NCBI GenBank assembly: GCA_002381695.1
Contig: DFXM01000022.1
Span: 52,118 to 116,117, forward strand
DNA: 64,000 nt
DNA from: Clostridium sp. UBA4108
GTDB taxonomy: Bacteria; Bacillota; Clostridia; Clostridiales; Clostridiaceae
Direction of reading: 5' to 3'
Shown here: positions 1 to 10,121 of the stretch, one piece after another
Numbering within the stretch: the stretch's first letter is position 1
Layout of the letters: each line of letters starts with the position of its first letter
Notes under the pieces: model-generated
What the model was told of the DNA's origin: nothing
The model's input: the letters and a program-made list of their open reading frames with translations, nothing else
Databases searched by the model: none
Translations under genes and position numbers: made by a program

Positions 1-1418
1 TAAGAACATTAAAAGAAGATGCAGAACAATTTTTGAGGAAAGAAGTAACGGAGGCAGTAATAAGTGTGCCAGCTTATTTTAACGACACTCAAAGAAGAGC
101 GACGAAAAGAGCTGGCGAACTTGCAGGATTAAAGGTAGAGCGTTTAATAAATGAGCCTACAGCAGCAGCTATAGCTTACGGGTTGCATCAGAAGAGTTTA
201 AATACAAAGTTTCTAGTATTCGATTTAGGTGGAGGAACCTTTGATGTATCTATATTAGAGCTTTATAAGAATATCATGGAAGTTAGAGCAGTAGCGGGAG
301 ACAATTATCTAGGCGGCGAAGATTTCACTAAAATATTAGTGGATATATTTGTAAGAAAAAATAGCTTAGATACAAAGGATATGAATTATAAGACTCTTAG
401 TTTATTAAGGAAACAAGCTGAAGTAGCCAAGAGGGAGTTTTCAAAAGAAAAGTCAATAGAGATGTACTGTAAAGTAAGTGAGGAAGTCTTAAAATGCAAT
501 ATTACCCTTGAAGAATATGAAAAAGCTTGTGAATTTTTATTAGGTAAACTAAGAAAGCCAATAGAAAGGGCTTTAAGTGATGCTGCTATAAAGTTAAAGG
601 AAATAGATACAATAGTATTAGTAGGAGGAGCAACTAAACTTCCAATAATTCGTTCTTTTGTTAGTAAGCTCTTTGGAAGATTACCCTCTGTTAATATAAA
701 TCCAGATGAGGTAGTAGCTTTAGGGGCAGCAGTACAAGCAGCGATGAAGGATAGAAATGAAGCTATTAAAGAAATCGTACTTACAGACGTATGTCCATAT
801 ACCTTGGGTACAAATGTATCAGTACAGAAGTTAGGTGGGTATTATGAACAAGGATATTTTTATCCTATAATTGAGAGAAATACTATTATACCTGTAAGTA
901 GAGTAGAGAGATTATACACTATAAAAGATAATCAAAAGAAGATATATGTTGAGATACTTCAAGGGGAAAGTCGTCTTGCCAAGGATAATATATTATTAGG
1001 TAATTTAAGTATAATAGTACCACCAGCACCAAGTGGACAAGAAGCCATAGATGTAAGATATACCTATGATATAAATGGAATATTAGAGGTGGAGGTTACC
1101 GTGGTTTCAACGGGGATTAAGAAAACTGTAGTTATAGAAAAGAACCCTGGTTATATGTCAAAGGAAGAGATGGAAAAACGATTGAAGGAATTAAATGAAA
1201 TAAAAATCCACCCTAGAGACAAGGAGGAAAACAAGCTTCTTTTAGCAAGAGGAGAAAGACTTTTCGAAGAAACCATAGGTGAGATAAGAATGCTTATTGG
1301 ACAGAACTTACAATGGTTTGAAGGTGTATTAGAAAAGCAAAATGAAAGAAAAATAGAGGAGGCCGCTGAAGAGATTAGGAATTTACTAAATGAAGTAGAG
1401 GAAGAGCAGGAGTTTTAA
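1..1418 (+). CDS. Hsp70 (DnaK-like) chaperone, 5' end outside window
   Basis: This is the C-terminal part of an Hsp70 ATPase chaperone. The reading frame is open from base 3 and already matches DnaK before the first possible start at 33, so the gene begins upstream of the window. The visible nucleotide-binding part holds [11 protein letters not shown], the phosphate motif [10 protein letters not shown] and the adenosine motif [11 protein letters not shown] beta-rich substrate-binding domain ([12 protein letters not shown] onward) and a short Glu-rich helical lid follow. The lid ends in EEEQEF, not the usual long disordered DnaK tail. The next gene starts 2 bp downstream and has a J-like domain, so the pair probably works as chaperone and co-chaperone. 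It is more likely an accessory Hsp70 than housekeeping DnaK, because grpE and dnaJ are not beside it. Confidence 0.9.
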   Translation, partial: RTLKEDAEQFLRKEVTEAVISVPAYFNDTQRRATKRAGELAGLKVERLINEPTAAAIAYGLHQKSLNTKFLVFDLGGGTFDVSILELYKNIMEVRAVAGDNYLGGEDFTKILVDIFVRKNSLDTKDMNYKTLSLLRKQAEVAKREFSKEKSIEMYCKVSEEVLKCNITLEEYEKACEFLLGKLRKPIERALSDAAIKLKEIDTIVLVGGATKLPIIRSFVSKLFGRLPSVNINPDEVVALGAAVQAAMKDRNEAIKEIVLTDVCPYTLGTNVSVQKLGGYYEQGYFYPIIERNTIIPVSRVERLYTIKDNQKKIYVEILQGESRLAKDNILLGNLSIIVPPAPSGQEAIDVRYTYDINGILEVEVTVVSTGIKKTVVIEKNPGYMSKEEMEKRLKELNEIKIHPRDKEENKLLLARGERLFEETIGEIRMLIGQNLQWFEGVLEKQNERKIEEAAEEIRNLLNEVEEEQEF

Positions 1419-1419
1419 G

Positions 1420-4400
1420 ATGAGTTATTGGGATATTTTAGGCATAGAGTGCACAAATGATAGAAATGCAATTAGAGAAGCATATATGGAGAAGTTGAAT
1501 ATATATCATCCAGAAGAAGATCCAGAAGGATTTCAAAGATTAAGAGAAGCTTATGATAATGCTTTAAAGGGAAAAGTAGTTCTAGAAAATAATGAAGAAG
1601 AAAAGGATCCTGTAGATAGCTTCATTTCTAAGGTTAAAACCTTGTATGACCAATTCCATTTAAGAATTGATGAAAAAAATTGGAGAGAATTATTTAAAGA
1701 GGATGTTTGTTTTCAAATTGATACTTCAAAAGAGATAAGTTATAAGGTATTAGAATTTTTGATGGAACACTACTACTTACCTAATAATGTGTGGAGAACA
1801 TTAGATGAGCAATTTAGCTGGCGTGAGACATATGAAGGATTAGGAGAACATTTTCCTAAAAACTTCATAGATTTTGCAATGGCAAATATAAATAATGAAT
1901 TTAACTTAAGATATGAATTGTTTAGATATGATGAATCAGTAGATTATGATACATTTATAAAGAATTATTATGATGCCAGCTATAATATAAGAGATGGACG
2001 AATTTATAAGGCAAAAAAATCTTTAGATGCAGCCTTATCTATAATAGAATATCATGAAGACTTAAAAATTCTTCAGGGAAGGTATTTATTGCTATTAGAT
2101 AAGGTGAATGAAGCAATAGAGGTATTTACAAAAATCATAGATGACAATGAATGTAATCCAGAGGTATATTTTAGAAGAGGGGGAGCACTTCTTAGAAAAG
2201 GAAAGATAAATGAGGCCTATGAGGATTATAAAAAAGCCTTAGAAAGGGACCCTAACAATACTTCTATTATATTTGGAATAGCTGAATGTTGTTATAGTCT
2301 AGAATTGTTTGAAGAAGCCAAGGAAATGTATTCAAGACTAAGTGATATATATCAGTATAATTCAGATATAAGAGCAAATTTAGTAAGTGTAAATAAATTT
2401 TTGATAGCTGAGTATGAAAATATAATTGAAAAAGATGATGAGATTAAATTTAAATTAGCTCAATGTTATTTCGAAAATTATAAATGTGAAGAAAGTTATG
2501 AAATTTTAAAACATATAGAAAAAGATTCAGCTATGGATAAAACAAGGGTATGTTTGTCATTAGGGAAGGTACTTGTTGTCTTAAATAGAACAGAAGAAGC
2601 TATGAAGTACTTTGAGGATGTAATAAGGTTTGATCCAGAGAATGGAGAAGCCTATGGTTATATGGCCAGCATACTTCATGACATGAAAAAGTATAAAGAG
2701 GCATTAAAATTTTATGATAATGCAATAGAATATGAAGAGGATTTATCTACCATATATAATAATAAAGGAAATTTATTATATAAACTAAAAAGATATGAAG
2801 AAGGCTTAGATGCATGTAATAAATCTATAGAGCTAAATGGTGGCATGGCTCATGCTTATAACAACAAAGGAAAGATATTATGCGAACTAGGAAGATATGA
2901 AGAAGCTTTAGAGGTATATAATATTGCCTTAGATATCTGTCAAACCTTTGCAGAGGTCTATGGAAATAAAGCAGAAATATATATTAGAATAGGTAGGGCC
3001 GAAGAAGCTGTTAAGATTTGTGACGAAGCCCTTAAAATTGGATTGGTAGATGGAAGTATATACTATGAAAAGGCAGAGGCACTATATACACTTGGAGAAA
3101 AGGCAGAAGCTCTAGAGTTATACGGTAAGGCATTAGAGAAAGATAAGGATAATTCAAAAATATATATAGGCTTTGGTCATCTTTATTTTGATGCTAAAGA
3201 ATATGAGAAGGCTATAGAGTCTTATAATAAGGCTATAAATATAGATAAGAAAAACCCATACTACTATGTATGTAGAGGTAATGTTTATAGGAATATGGAA
3301 AAATATGATGAGGCTATAGCTGATTATACCAAAGGAATAGAATTAGACAATGGTTATGGATATGCATATTGCCAAAGGGGAATTATGCATAGAAATAAGA
3401 AGATGTTTAATGAGGCCATTGAGGATTATAAGAAGGCTACAGAAATAGATACAGAGCATGCTTTTACATATAATGAATTAGGAGAAGTCTATCATGAAAT
3501 GCAAAAATATGATAGTGCTATTGAGTGGTATACAAAAGCACTAGAAGTAGACCTAGGGTATGACTATTGTTACGCTAATAGGGGGATAACTTATAAAACC
3601 ATAAAAGATTTTTCAAAAGCTATTGAAGATTTTACTAGAGCAGTAGAAATAAATCCAGAGTATGCTTATGCTTATAATGAATTAGGTGAAGTATGTCATG
3701 AAATGGAAAATTATGAGGAAGCAATAGAGTGGTACAGTAAAGCTTTAAATATAGATAGTAATTATTCTTATTGTTATATTAATAGGGCTATAACTTATAA
3801 AAAGATGAAAGAGATTTCAAAAGCTATTGACGATTATACAAAGTCCATAGAAATAAGCCCTGAGTATACTTATGCCTATAACGAAATAGGAGATATATAT
3901 TATGAGTCAGAAAAATATGATGAGGCAATAGAATGGTATAGAAAGGCATTAAAAATAAATAAAAACTATGTTGATGCCTATAATAATATAGGACTATCCT
4001 ACTTTGATCAGGAAAAGTACGATAAGGCCTTTGCAAAATTTAAGGAGGCTATAAAAATAGATCCTAAGTATAAGTATGGATATTATAATATGGGTAGAAT
4101 AATGTCAATTAAAGGGGATCATGAAGAGGCAATAAAATTGTATACTAAGGCTATAGAGATAGATCCAAGGTATGATGCATGTTATAACAATAGAGGAAGA
4201 TCATATAAAAATTTAAATAGATATGAAGAGGCAATAAAAGATTATACCAGTGCTATAGAAATTTCTCTCCATAGTGAAGCGTTATATTACAATAATAGAG
4301 GAGTAGTATATGAAGAGCTTGATGATTTGGAAAAAGCCACGATGGATTATAAAAAAGCTTTAGAAATATATCCAGAGTATGATTTACCTCTATGCAATAT

Positions 4401-4743
4401 GGGAGATGTATATTATACAAAAGGTAAGTACGAAAAAGCTATAGAGTATTATACAAAGTCATTAGAGGTTAATCACCAATTTGATTATTGTTATTATAAA
4501 AGAGCAATGAGTTACAAGTTAATAGGAGAGATAGAGAAGGCTATATTAGATTACACAAAAGCTATAGAATTTAATGATGAAGATGATAATTATTTCTTGC
4601 AAAGAGGACTTTTGCATAAGCAAATGGGAAGAAAAAAAGAAGCCTGCGCTGATTTTAAAAAAGCCTTAAAATTAAATTCTGATAACAAGGAAGCAAGAGA
4701 TAATCTTAGTTTATTCTCTAAGGTTTTAAGTATGTTTTCTTAA
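1420..4743 (+). CDS. J-domain-like protein with long TPR array
   Basis: The protein has 1107 residues. Residues 1-50 resemble a J domain (SYWDILGI, then helix II and helix III FQRLREAYDNAL), but the loop reads HPE instead of the canonical HPD that stimulates Hsp70 ATPase. Residues of roughly 195-1095 are a near-continuous tetratricopeptide array of about 25 repeats of 34 residues, with the usual A-Y-N-x-G and EAI-x-x-Y-x-KAL-E-I-D/N-P pattern. There is no signal peptide or membrane segment, so it is cytoplasmic. It follows the Hsp70 gene by 2 bp and is surely co-transcribed. The TPR solenoid could present client proteins to the Hsp70. The exact client is unknown. A strong terminator follows at 4788. 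Confidence 0.88.
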   Translation: MSYWDILGIECTNDRNAIREAYMEKLNIYHPEEDPEGFQRLREAYDNALKGKVVLENNEEEKDPVDSFISKVKTLYDQFHLRIDEKNWRELFKEDVCFQIDTSKEISYKVLEFLMEHYYLPNNVWRTLDEQFSWRETYEGLGEHFPKNFIDFAMANINNEFNLRYELFRYDESVDYDTFIKNYYDASYNIRDGRIYKAKKSLDAALSIIEYHEDLKILQGRYLLLLDKVNEAIEVFTKIIDDNECNPEVYFRRGGALLRKGKINEAYEDYKKALERDPNNTSIIFGIAECCYSLELFEEAKEMYSRLSDIYQYNSDIRANLVSVNKFLIAEYENIIEKDDEIKFKLAQCYFENYKCEESYEILKHIEKDSAMDKTRVCLSLGKVLVVLNRTEEAMKYFEDVIRFDPENGEAYGYMASILHDMKKYKEALKFYDNAIEYEEDLSTIYNNKGNLLYKLKRYEEGLDACNKSIELNGGMAHAYNNKGKILCELGRYEEALEVYNIALDICQTFAEVYGNKAEIYIRIGRAEEAVKICDEALKIGLVDGSIYYEKAEALYTLGEKAEALELYGKALEKDKDNSKIYIGFGHLYFDAKEYEKAIESYNKAINIDKKNPYYYVCRGNVYRNMEKYDEAIADYTKGIELDNGYGYAYCQRGIMHRNKKMFNEAIEDYKKATEIDTEHAFTYNELGEVYHEMQKYDSAIEWYTKALEVDLGYDYCYANRGITYKTIKDFSKAIEDFTRAVEINPEYAYAYNELGEVCHEMENYEEAIEWYSKALNIDSNYSYCYINRAITYKKMKEISKAIDDYTKSIEISPEYTYAYNEIGDIYYESEKYDEAIEWYRKALKINKNYVDAYNNIGLSYFDQEKYDKAFAKFKEAIKIDPKYKYGYYNMGRIMSIKGDHEEAIKLYTKAIEIDPRYDACYNNRGRSYKNLNRYEEAIKDYTSAIEISLHSEALYYNNRGVVYEELDDLEKATMDYKKALEIYPEYDLPLCNMGDVYYTKGKYEKAIEYYTKSLEVNHQFDYCYYKRAMSYKLIGEIEKAILDYTKAIEFNDEDDNYFLQRGLLHKQMGRKKEACADFKKALKLNSDNKEARDNLSLFSKVLSMFS

Positions 4744-4787
4744 GAAATTTTTATAAAAATATAATCGTTACAAAATAGAAAATTAAT

Positions 4788-4840
4788 CACAAGGAAGCTA
4801 TGGATAAATATATTTAACCATAGCTTCCTTGTGGCTTTTT
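4788..4840 (+). terminator. Intrinsic terminator of the Hsp70/TPR operon
   Basis: A perfect 16-bp stem (CACAAGGAAGCTATGG against its complement) with a 14-base loop is followed by GGCTTTTT. It lies 45 bp after the TPR gene stop. Confidence 0.9.
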
Positions 4841-4897
4841 ACATATCTAACAAAGTATAAAAGTATGTATTGGTATCATCTTTTAGATTTTAGAAGA

Positions 4898-4919
4898 AAG
4901 TCTTTAGAAAGTCTTTAGA
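4898..4919 (+). promoter_or_regulatory. Tandem 11-bp direct repeat upstream of response regulator
   Basis: Two perfect adjacent copies of AAGTCTTTAGA lie 160 bp upstream of the response-regulator start. A looser copy (TTTTAGATTTTAGA) precedes them. An 11-bp period, one helical turn, is typical of OmpR/PhoB-type binding sites, so autoregulation by the downstream regulator is plausible. The rest of the 337-bp gap 4744-5080 is AT-rich, with a possible TATAAT near 5015 but no clear -35. Confidence 0.4.
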
Positions 4920-5080
4920 TTTCCTTCAAGTTTATCTTAATTTTTAAAAAGTATCATAAAAGTATAGAAACAATAAATGGTTTAATAAATTAAAAAGTTC
5001 TCTATGATATTGTATAATTAAGCTTGTATATAGATTGATGTATATTAAAAAAATACAATGTTGTAGAAAGAGGGAGCAAT

Positions 5081-5776
5081 ATGAATTCATATAATATTTT
5101 AGTTGTGGAAGATGAGAAGGAAATAGCAGATGCTATAGAAATATATTTAGTAAACCAAGGATATAAGGTATTTAAAGGTTACAATGGCTTCGAAGCATTA
5201 GATATATTAAATAATGAAAAAATACATTTAGCGATAATAGATGTAATGATGCCTAAAATGGATGGAATAACTTTAATAATGAAGCTCAGAGAAAATAATA
5301 ATTTCCCTGTTATAATATTATCTGCAAAATCAGAAGAAGTTGATAAGATTATGGGACTTAATATAGGAGCTGATGATTATGTTTCAAAACCATTCAAACC
5401 TCTGGAGCTTTTAGCACGAGTTAATTCTCAGCTTAGAAGATATACTAAATACTTAAATATGGTTAAAGATGAAGACAATGTATTTGTTATAGGAGGATTA
5501 GAGCTTAATCAGGATACTAAAGAAGTAACAGTGGATGGTAACTTAGTGAAGACTACGCCTAGTGAATTTAAAATACTTCATTTATTGATGAGAAATCCAG
5601 GGAGGGTTTTCTCAGCAGAGGAGATATATGAAAGAGTTTGGAACGAGCAAGCAATAAACACAGATACTATAATGGTTCATGTAAGAAATATAAGAGAAAA
5701 AATAGAAATAAATCCAAAGAATCCAAAATATTTAAAGGTGGTGTGGGGAGTTGGATACAAAATTGAAAAGCAATAA
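5081..5776 (+). CDS. OmpR/PhoB-family response regulator
   Basis: This 231-residue DNA-binding response regulator has an N-terminal receiver domain with acidic pocket E10-D11, phospho-acceptor D54 (AIIDVMMPKMDG), switch S81 and conserved K103 (SKPF). Its C-terminal winged helix (about 130-229) ends in the typical MVHVRNIREKIE and VWGVGYK motifs. The start is an ATG behind GAGGGAGCAAT. The sensor kinase gene overlaps its 3' end by 26 bp, so the two are translationally coupled. The target genes are not evident. Candidate self-binding repeats lie at 4898-4919. Confidence 0.95.
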   Translation: MNSYNILVVEDEKEIADAIEIYLVNQGYKVFKGYNGFEALDILNNEKIHLAIIDVMMPKMDGITLIMKLRENNNFPVIILSAKSEEVDKIMGLNIGADDYVSKPFKPLELLARVNSQLRRYTKYLNMVKDEDNVFVIGGLELNQDTKEVTVDGNLVKTTPSEFKILHLLMRNPGRVFSAEEIYERVWNEQAINTDTIMVHVRNIREKIEINPKNPKYLKVVWGVGYKIEKQ

Positions 5777-7967
5777 AAATACTAGTAAATATATAATAAA
5801 TACAATCATCTCGATTTTATTATTAGGTACAGCCATAGGAATGTTATTCACATATTCAAATATAGAAGAGAGAAGTAAAAAATATGGATATAATCCATAT
5901 GAACAATCAGATTTTCTAGAAGATTTATATAAAAATAGTTATGTGTTATATCATAAAATGCTAGAAGAAAAATTAGGGAAAAAAATAGTTCCATCAGACC
6001 TATTATTTAATAAAAATTTAGTTTACAAAGAATATGAGAATTACGCAGAGGATGATTCAGACTATAATTCAAATTATGATCAATATAGAGATATAAAAAA
6101 TAGAATAAATAACGAATTTATTAGTTGGAAAAGAAATTTTAATAATTCTCTTAGTAATTTATCTTATTATGCTATTGAAAAGGAAAAAAAATTAAATATA
6201 TCCAATAATGGCAAGGATATAAGTGGTCTAATAGATGAGAACATTAGCCTAGAAAAACGTGCAGAAAATAATAAATATAATATAATATATAACTTCTATG
6301 TAGTTCTTGATTTTGATGAAAAAGGAAATTTAACTGTGAAAAATCCTTATGGAGTAGATGGAAAGGACATAACTAGTAGATTTATAGATTTTAAATCAAA
6401 TCTAAATCACAATTTAGAATTGGAATCTATTAAAAATATGACATTTGTATATGCTGTTCCTAAAAATTTATCTTACAGTGACAGTATATCTTATTATGTA
6501 GATAGAGGAAACAGATATGGGATTGTTAACGCTAGTGGCCCTTTTATAATGTTAACCTTAGGATTTATAACATTATGCGGACTATTAATTCCATATAAAA
6601 ATTCTAAAGAATTGTTAGGCTTTGATAAATTCTATAAAATTCCATTTGAAATAATTGCACTAGTGGTATTTTTTACTATAGCATTAATAAGTACATCTCC
6701 ACAAAATATAATAACTAGTACCTTAAGTGGAGAATTTGCTAATGGATTAGCAGAATTAGGTATAGGAGGAACTTTAGCTAAAAATATAGTTGGGTTAATA
6801 AATATTGGGTATTGGTTTATATGTTTTGGAATAATATTTATGGCGGTTGTTTTATTAAAGCATATATTTAGTGTAGGAATTAAAAAATATATGAAAGAAA
6901 ACACCTTAATGTTTATAATAGTGAAATGGATAAAAAATATATTTAGCAGGACATATGAATATTTTCAAAATATAGATTTAAGAGATAAACCAACAAAATT
7001 TATTGTAAAAGCATTAGGTATAAATTTTGTAGTAGTATTAATACTTTGTAGTATGTGGTTCTTTGGAATATTTGGGGCAATAATCTACACAGTAGTTTTA
7101 TTTATAATAGTAAGAAGATATGTTGAAGATACAAGTAAAAAGTACAATAAACTCTTAAAAGCAACTAGTAAAATTGCAGAAGGTAATTTAGATGTTGACA
7201 TTGAGGAAAATTTAGGTGTATTTGAGCCATTTAAGGAAGAAATACAAAGTATACAAAGTGGATTTAAAAAGGCAGTTCATGAGGAAGTAAAAAGTCAAAG
7301 GATGAAAACAGAGCTTATATCTAACGTATCCCATGACTTAAAAACTCCATTAACTTCAATTATTACCTATGTAGATTTGTTAAAAGATGAAAATATTACT
7401 GAGGAAAACCGTAAACAATATTTAGATACACTAGATAGAAAGTCACAAAGATTACAAGAGTTGATTGAAAACCTATTTGAAGTAAGTAAAGCAACCAGTG
7501 GAAATATAAGCTTAGATATAGTAGACGTGGATGTAGTATCTTTAATGAAGCAAACCCTATTAGAATTAACTGATAAGATATCAGAGGCATCCTTAATTGT
7601 AAAAAGCAATTTTCCAGAAGGTAAAGTTATATTAGCTTTAGATAGTCAACGTATGTTTAGGGTATTTGAAAATCTTATAATTAATATAACTAAATATGCT
7701 ATGACAGGATCTAGAGTATATATCGATATTATTGAGGAAGTTGATAGGGTTAATATAGTTTTCAAAAATATGTCTGCAGTAGAAATAGATATAAATATGG
7801 AAGATTTGACAGATAGATTTGTTAGAGGAGATAAATCTCGAAATACAGAAGGCTCAGGGTTAGGGCTTGCAATAGCTAAAGGGTTCGTAGAACTACAAGG
7901 AGGAATTTTCTCGGTAAATGTAGATGGAGATTTATTTAAAGTTACAATTAGCTTTGATAAAAAATAG
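5751..7967 (+). CDS. Membrane sensor histidine kinase
   Basis: This 738-residue partner of the preceding regulator has an N-terminal membrane helix (about 13-35) and an extracytoplasmic region of about 220 residues. Several membrane helices follow between about 260 and 455, then a HAMP-like linker (SKIAEGNLDVDIEENLG), a HisKA domain with SHDLKTPLTS (H about 528) and a HATPase domain ending in GSGLGLAIAKGFVELQGG. The N-box is unusual: INITKYAM stands where N-x-x-x-NA-x-K/R-x is expected. The start is a TTG inside the regulator gene. A second in-frame TTG at 5763 is an alternative. The extra multi-helix block resembles the large clostridial kinases of envelope-stress systems, but the ligand is unknown. 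Confidence 0.9.
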   Translation: MDTKLKSNKNTSKYIINTIISILLLGTAIGMLFTYSNIEERSKKYGYNPYEQSDFLEDLYKNSYVLYHKMLEEKLGKKIVPSDLLFNKNLVYKEYENYAEDDSDYNSNYDQYRDIKNRINNEFISWKRNFNNSLSNLSYYAIEKEKKLNISNNGKDISGLIDENISLEKRAENNKYNIIYNFYVVLDFDEKGNLTVKNPYGVDGKDITSRFIDFKSNLNHNLELESIKNMTFVYAVPKNLSYSDSISYYVDRGNRYGIVNASGPFIMLTLGFITLCGLLIPYKNSKELLGFDKFYKIPFEIIALVVFFTIALISTSPQNIITSTLSGEFANGLAELGIGGTLAKNIVGLINIGYWFICFGIIFMAVVLLKHIFSVGIKKYMKENTLMFIIVKWIKNIFSRTYEYFQNIDLRDKPTKFIVKALGINFVVVLILCSMWFFGIFGAIIYTVVLFIIVRRYVEDTSKKYNKLLKATSKIAEGNLDVDIEENLGVFEPFKEEIQSIQSGFKKAVHEEVKSQRMKTELISNVSHDLKTPLTSIITYVDLLKDENITEENRKQYLDTLDRKSQRLQELIENLFEVSKATSGNISLDIVDVDVVSLMKQTLLELTDKISEASLIVKSNFPEGKVILALDSQRMFRVFENLIINITKYAMTGSRVYIDIIEEVDRVNIVFKNMSAVEIDINMEDLTDRFVRGDKSRNTEGSGLGLAIAKGFVELQGGIFSVNVDGDLFKVTISFDKK

Positions 7968-7978
7968 AGTAGTTGCAT

Positions 7979-8007
7979 AGAAGCAGACTTAAGTCTGCTT
8001 CTATTTT
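7979..8007 (+). terminator. Terminator of the two-component operon
   Basis: A perfect 24-bp palindrome centred on GACTTAAGTC is followed by ATTTTTT, 11 bp after the kinase stop. Confidence 0.9.
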
Positions 8008-8064
8008 TTCACCCTTTTAGACTAATTTGCTGATTTGTTATATAAGATAAGCCCAATTTAATTA

Positions 8065-8292
8065 TCATTTAACTTTTTTAAATAAATTAATTCCTGATAA
8101 AATACATATAAATGCACTGAATCCTAACCTTAACCAATCCATATAAAGCCAGAAATCTCCCCCATATACTATGCTTGGAGCTGCATTATATTCATCAACA
8201 TAAATACCCATATTCCAAAATAATTTAACAGATATTATTAAGCAAATAAAACTTAATACAAATATAGCCATGTTTAAAAGTTTATTATTCAT
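8065..8292 (-). CDS. Small two-helix membrane protein of unknown function
   Basis: This 75-residue protein has two predicted membrane helices (about 5-25 and 50-70) separated by a short polar loop with VDEYNAAPSIVYGGDFW. The start chosen is the ATG behind GGAGGG with 6-base spacing. A TTG 15 bp upstream overlaps the ribosome binding site and was not used. It lies downstream of, and in the same direction as, the CPBP-type protease gene. I do not recognise the family, and it could be an accessory or immunity-like membrane peptide. Confidence 0.65.
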   Translation of the reverse strand: MNNKLLNMAIFVLSFICLIISVKLFWNMGIYVDEYNAAPSIVYGGDFWLYMDWLRLGFSAFICILSGINLFKKVK

Positions 8293-8394
8293 AATTATTC
8301 CCTCCAAATTTAAAATGAATTATTTACTAATTTATTTGCTTATCTTATATAGCTCTAACCAATATAAATATAAAATAAAGGAGTAAGAATAGCT

Positions 8395-9060
8395 TTATCT
8401 ACCAAATATGTTCATGAAGCTATGTGCTAATATTGAGGCATAGCAATTCTTAAATCTGTAACGTATAAAGCCTAGGACTATTCCAAAGCATAGCCCAGTT
8501 AGGGTTTTCATTAACATTATATATGCTATATTAGGAGCATTATCTCTTAAAGCGACTTTAAACCAAATTGTATCTACATATCCTAAATGCCATATAGCAA
8601 ATAGCAAAGTATTTATAATATAAACTGTAAATTCACTTTTATAACAGGATTTTAGCTTATTCCAAACATACCCTCTAAAAAGGAATTCTTCAAATATAGG
8701 TGTTGCTATGGCTGATAGCGTTAATGGAACTATAAGATTTAAGGAATAATCCTTATTAAAAATAGGCGTTGTTATAATTAGAAAAATTACTATTATAGTA
8801 GCCATGATATAGATTGATTTTTCTTTTAAGTCTTTTAATTCAGGCAATAGAAAGAGTTTTAAATTTTTCTTTTTGGACATGATTAGGATAGTAATAGTAA
8901 GTAAAAACATGATTAAAATAGTAATTAAATCGCTACTATAAGAATTCTTATCTACGATTAGGAAAAGCAGGTGTTTTATTGTTATTCTTATAATCTGAAA
9001 TGATATTAAAGTAGCTATGATTTTTAGTAATAGGTTTTTCTTAATTCTATAATTCCTCAT
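8395..9060 (-). CDS. CPBP-family intramembrane metalloprotease
   Basis: This 221-residue membrane protein belongs to the CPBP (Abi/CAAX protease-like) family. The diagnostic motifs are EEFLFRGYVWNKL (EExxxR), a second histidine motif FAIWHLGY and the C-terminal HSFMNIFGR. These supply the glutamate and histidine metal ligands. Six or more hydrophobic helices are visible. Bacterial members process prenylated or membrane substrates or give bacteriocin self-immunity. The substrate here is unknown. The ATG at 9060 is preferred because AAGGAG lies at proper spacing. The upstream GTG overlaps that site. Confidence 0.88.
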   Translation of the reverse strand: MRNYRIKKNLLLKIIATLISFQIIRITIKHLLFLIVDKNSYSSDLITILIMFLLTITILIMSKKKNLKLFLLPELKDLKEKSIYIMATIIVIFLIITTPIFNKDYSLNLIVPLTLSAIATPIFEEFLFRGYVWNKLKSCYKSEFTVYIINTLLFAIWHLGYVDTIWFKVALRDNAPNIAYIMLMKTLTGLCFGIVLGFIRYRFKNCYASILAHSFMNIFGR

Positions 9061-9360
9061 TCCTTCCACTCCTTAAAATCCTCCATTTCTGCTTTATTAA
9101 TTATCTTATAATATAGTAACAGAAATATTATTGTTATTCAATAAAAAAATAAAGGATAACGATAAAAATATATTGTTACTTAAAAAATCACTACATAAAA
9201 GTTATAATAAAATTTATACATGATAAATAATCGATATGAATTATCTTTATTGAAATCTATATAATTAGAACTTTGTAATAATTTCTTAAGAAATGCTTAA
9301 GTAAATTTTAAATAATTAGCTATATAATCTATTTATTAATAAAGTTCTATTTTAATAGAA
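9061..9360. other. AT-rich intergenic region
   Basis: This is the divergent spacer between the CPBP gene and the VanZ-like gene. It has no ORF or RNA gene that I can support. The only structure is a short inverted repeat at 9345-9360 (TTCTATT, 2-bp centre, AATAGAA). Confidence 0.5.
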
Positions 9361-9393
9361 TTCTAAAATCAGCAATAATTTAAAACAAAGTCA
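9361..9393 (+). promoter_or_regulatory. 33-bp conserved upstream element, copy 1
   Basis: The element begins TTCTAAAATCAGCAA and ends TTTAAAACAAAGTCA. It matches 28 of 33 positions of a second element at 15827-15859, which lies upstream of an unrelated serine hydrolase. Copy 1 starts 117 bp before the VanZ-like start. A shared transcription factor site is the simplest reading, and an ancient repeat is the alternative. Confidence 0.45.
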
Positions 9394-9477
9394 TTAATAA
9401 AAATAATTTACAAAAGGAGTTTTCTAGAGATAGGTTTTTAATTGATAGTTAATAGTAAGATTAAAGAAGGTGAAAAA

Positions 9478-10092
9478 ATGAGTGAATTAAAAGGTTTTAT
9501 AATAGCAATTTTTCTAATAACTGTTTTAAATATTTTTTTAAGTAAAAATGGTAAGGAATTTAAAGAAAAAATAAGATGGCAACATTACTTTTTTGGATAC
9601 CTTTTTATGCTATATCTTATAATTTCCTTAACACAAGTAGTAGGGTTTCCTTCCTTGCAGGAATGGCAAAGGATTTTAAATTTAAATGAGATTATATTTA
9701 ATCCTAATATAAATTTACTACCCTTTAAATTTGGGCTTGAAATTTCAGCTATACTTAATATAATATTCTTTATGCCGTTTGGGTTCTTATTACCAACATT
9801 ATGGGAAAAGTATAGAGCCTTATGGCCAACGCTATATAGTGGAATATTGTTTTCAACAATTATTGAAATTAGTCAATTGTTTACTAAATATCGTGCAACG
9901 GATATCAACGATTTAATAATGAATACCATAGGAACTATTTGTGGTTGGGTGATTTTCAATATAATTAGTAAGGTTTTTCATAAACTTGCGAATAAGACAG
10001 CAGTTCAAAATGCTTCTAAAGATATGATGATTATTAGATTAGAGCCTTATCTTTACATTATGATTGCAATCATAAGTGCATTTTTAGCTTAA
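9478..10092 (+). CDS. VanZ-like membrane protein
   Basis: This 204-residue membrane protein carries the VanZ signature: LLPFK, then NIIFFMPFGFLLPTLW and the motif EISQLFTKYRATDINDLIMNTIG. Four to five hydrophobic helices are visible, including a C-terminal one (YLYIMIAIISAFL). VanZ itself gives low-level teicoplanin resistance, while most stand-alone homologues have no known role. The ATG at 9478 follows GAAGGTG. An upstream in-frame TTG at 9442 lacks a spaced ribosome binding site. The gene stands alone and is preceded by the 33-bp element at 9361. Confidence 0.85.
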   Translation: MSELKGFIIAIFLITVLNIFLSKNGKEFKEKIRWQHYFFGYLFMLYLIISLTQVVGFPSLQEWQRILNLNEIIFNPNINLLPFKFGLEISAILNIIFFMPFGFLLPTLWEKYRALWPTLYSGILFSTIIEISQLFTKYRATDINDLIMNTIGTICGWVIFNIISKVFHKLANKTAVQNASKDMMIIRLEPYLYIMIAIISAFLA

Positions 10093-10121
10093 AATTTGAG
10101 AATATGCGATGATTTTTTTAA

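Noticed and set aside
1420..4743. Internal DNA repeats in the TPR gene considered as a CRISPR-like or tandem array
   Set aside because: The periodicity is 102 bp and reflects the 34-residue TPR unit at the protein level.
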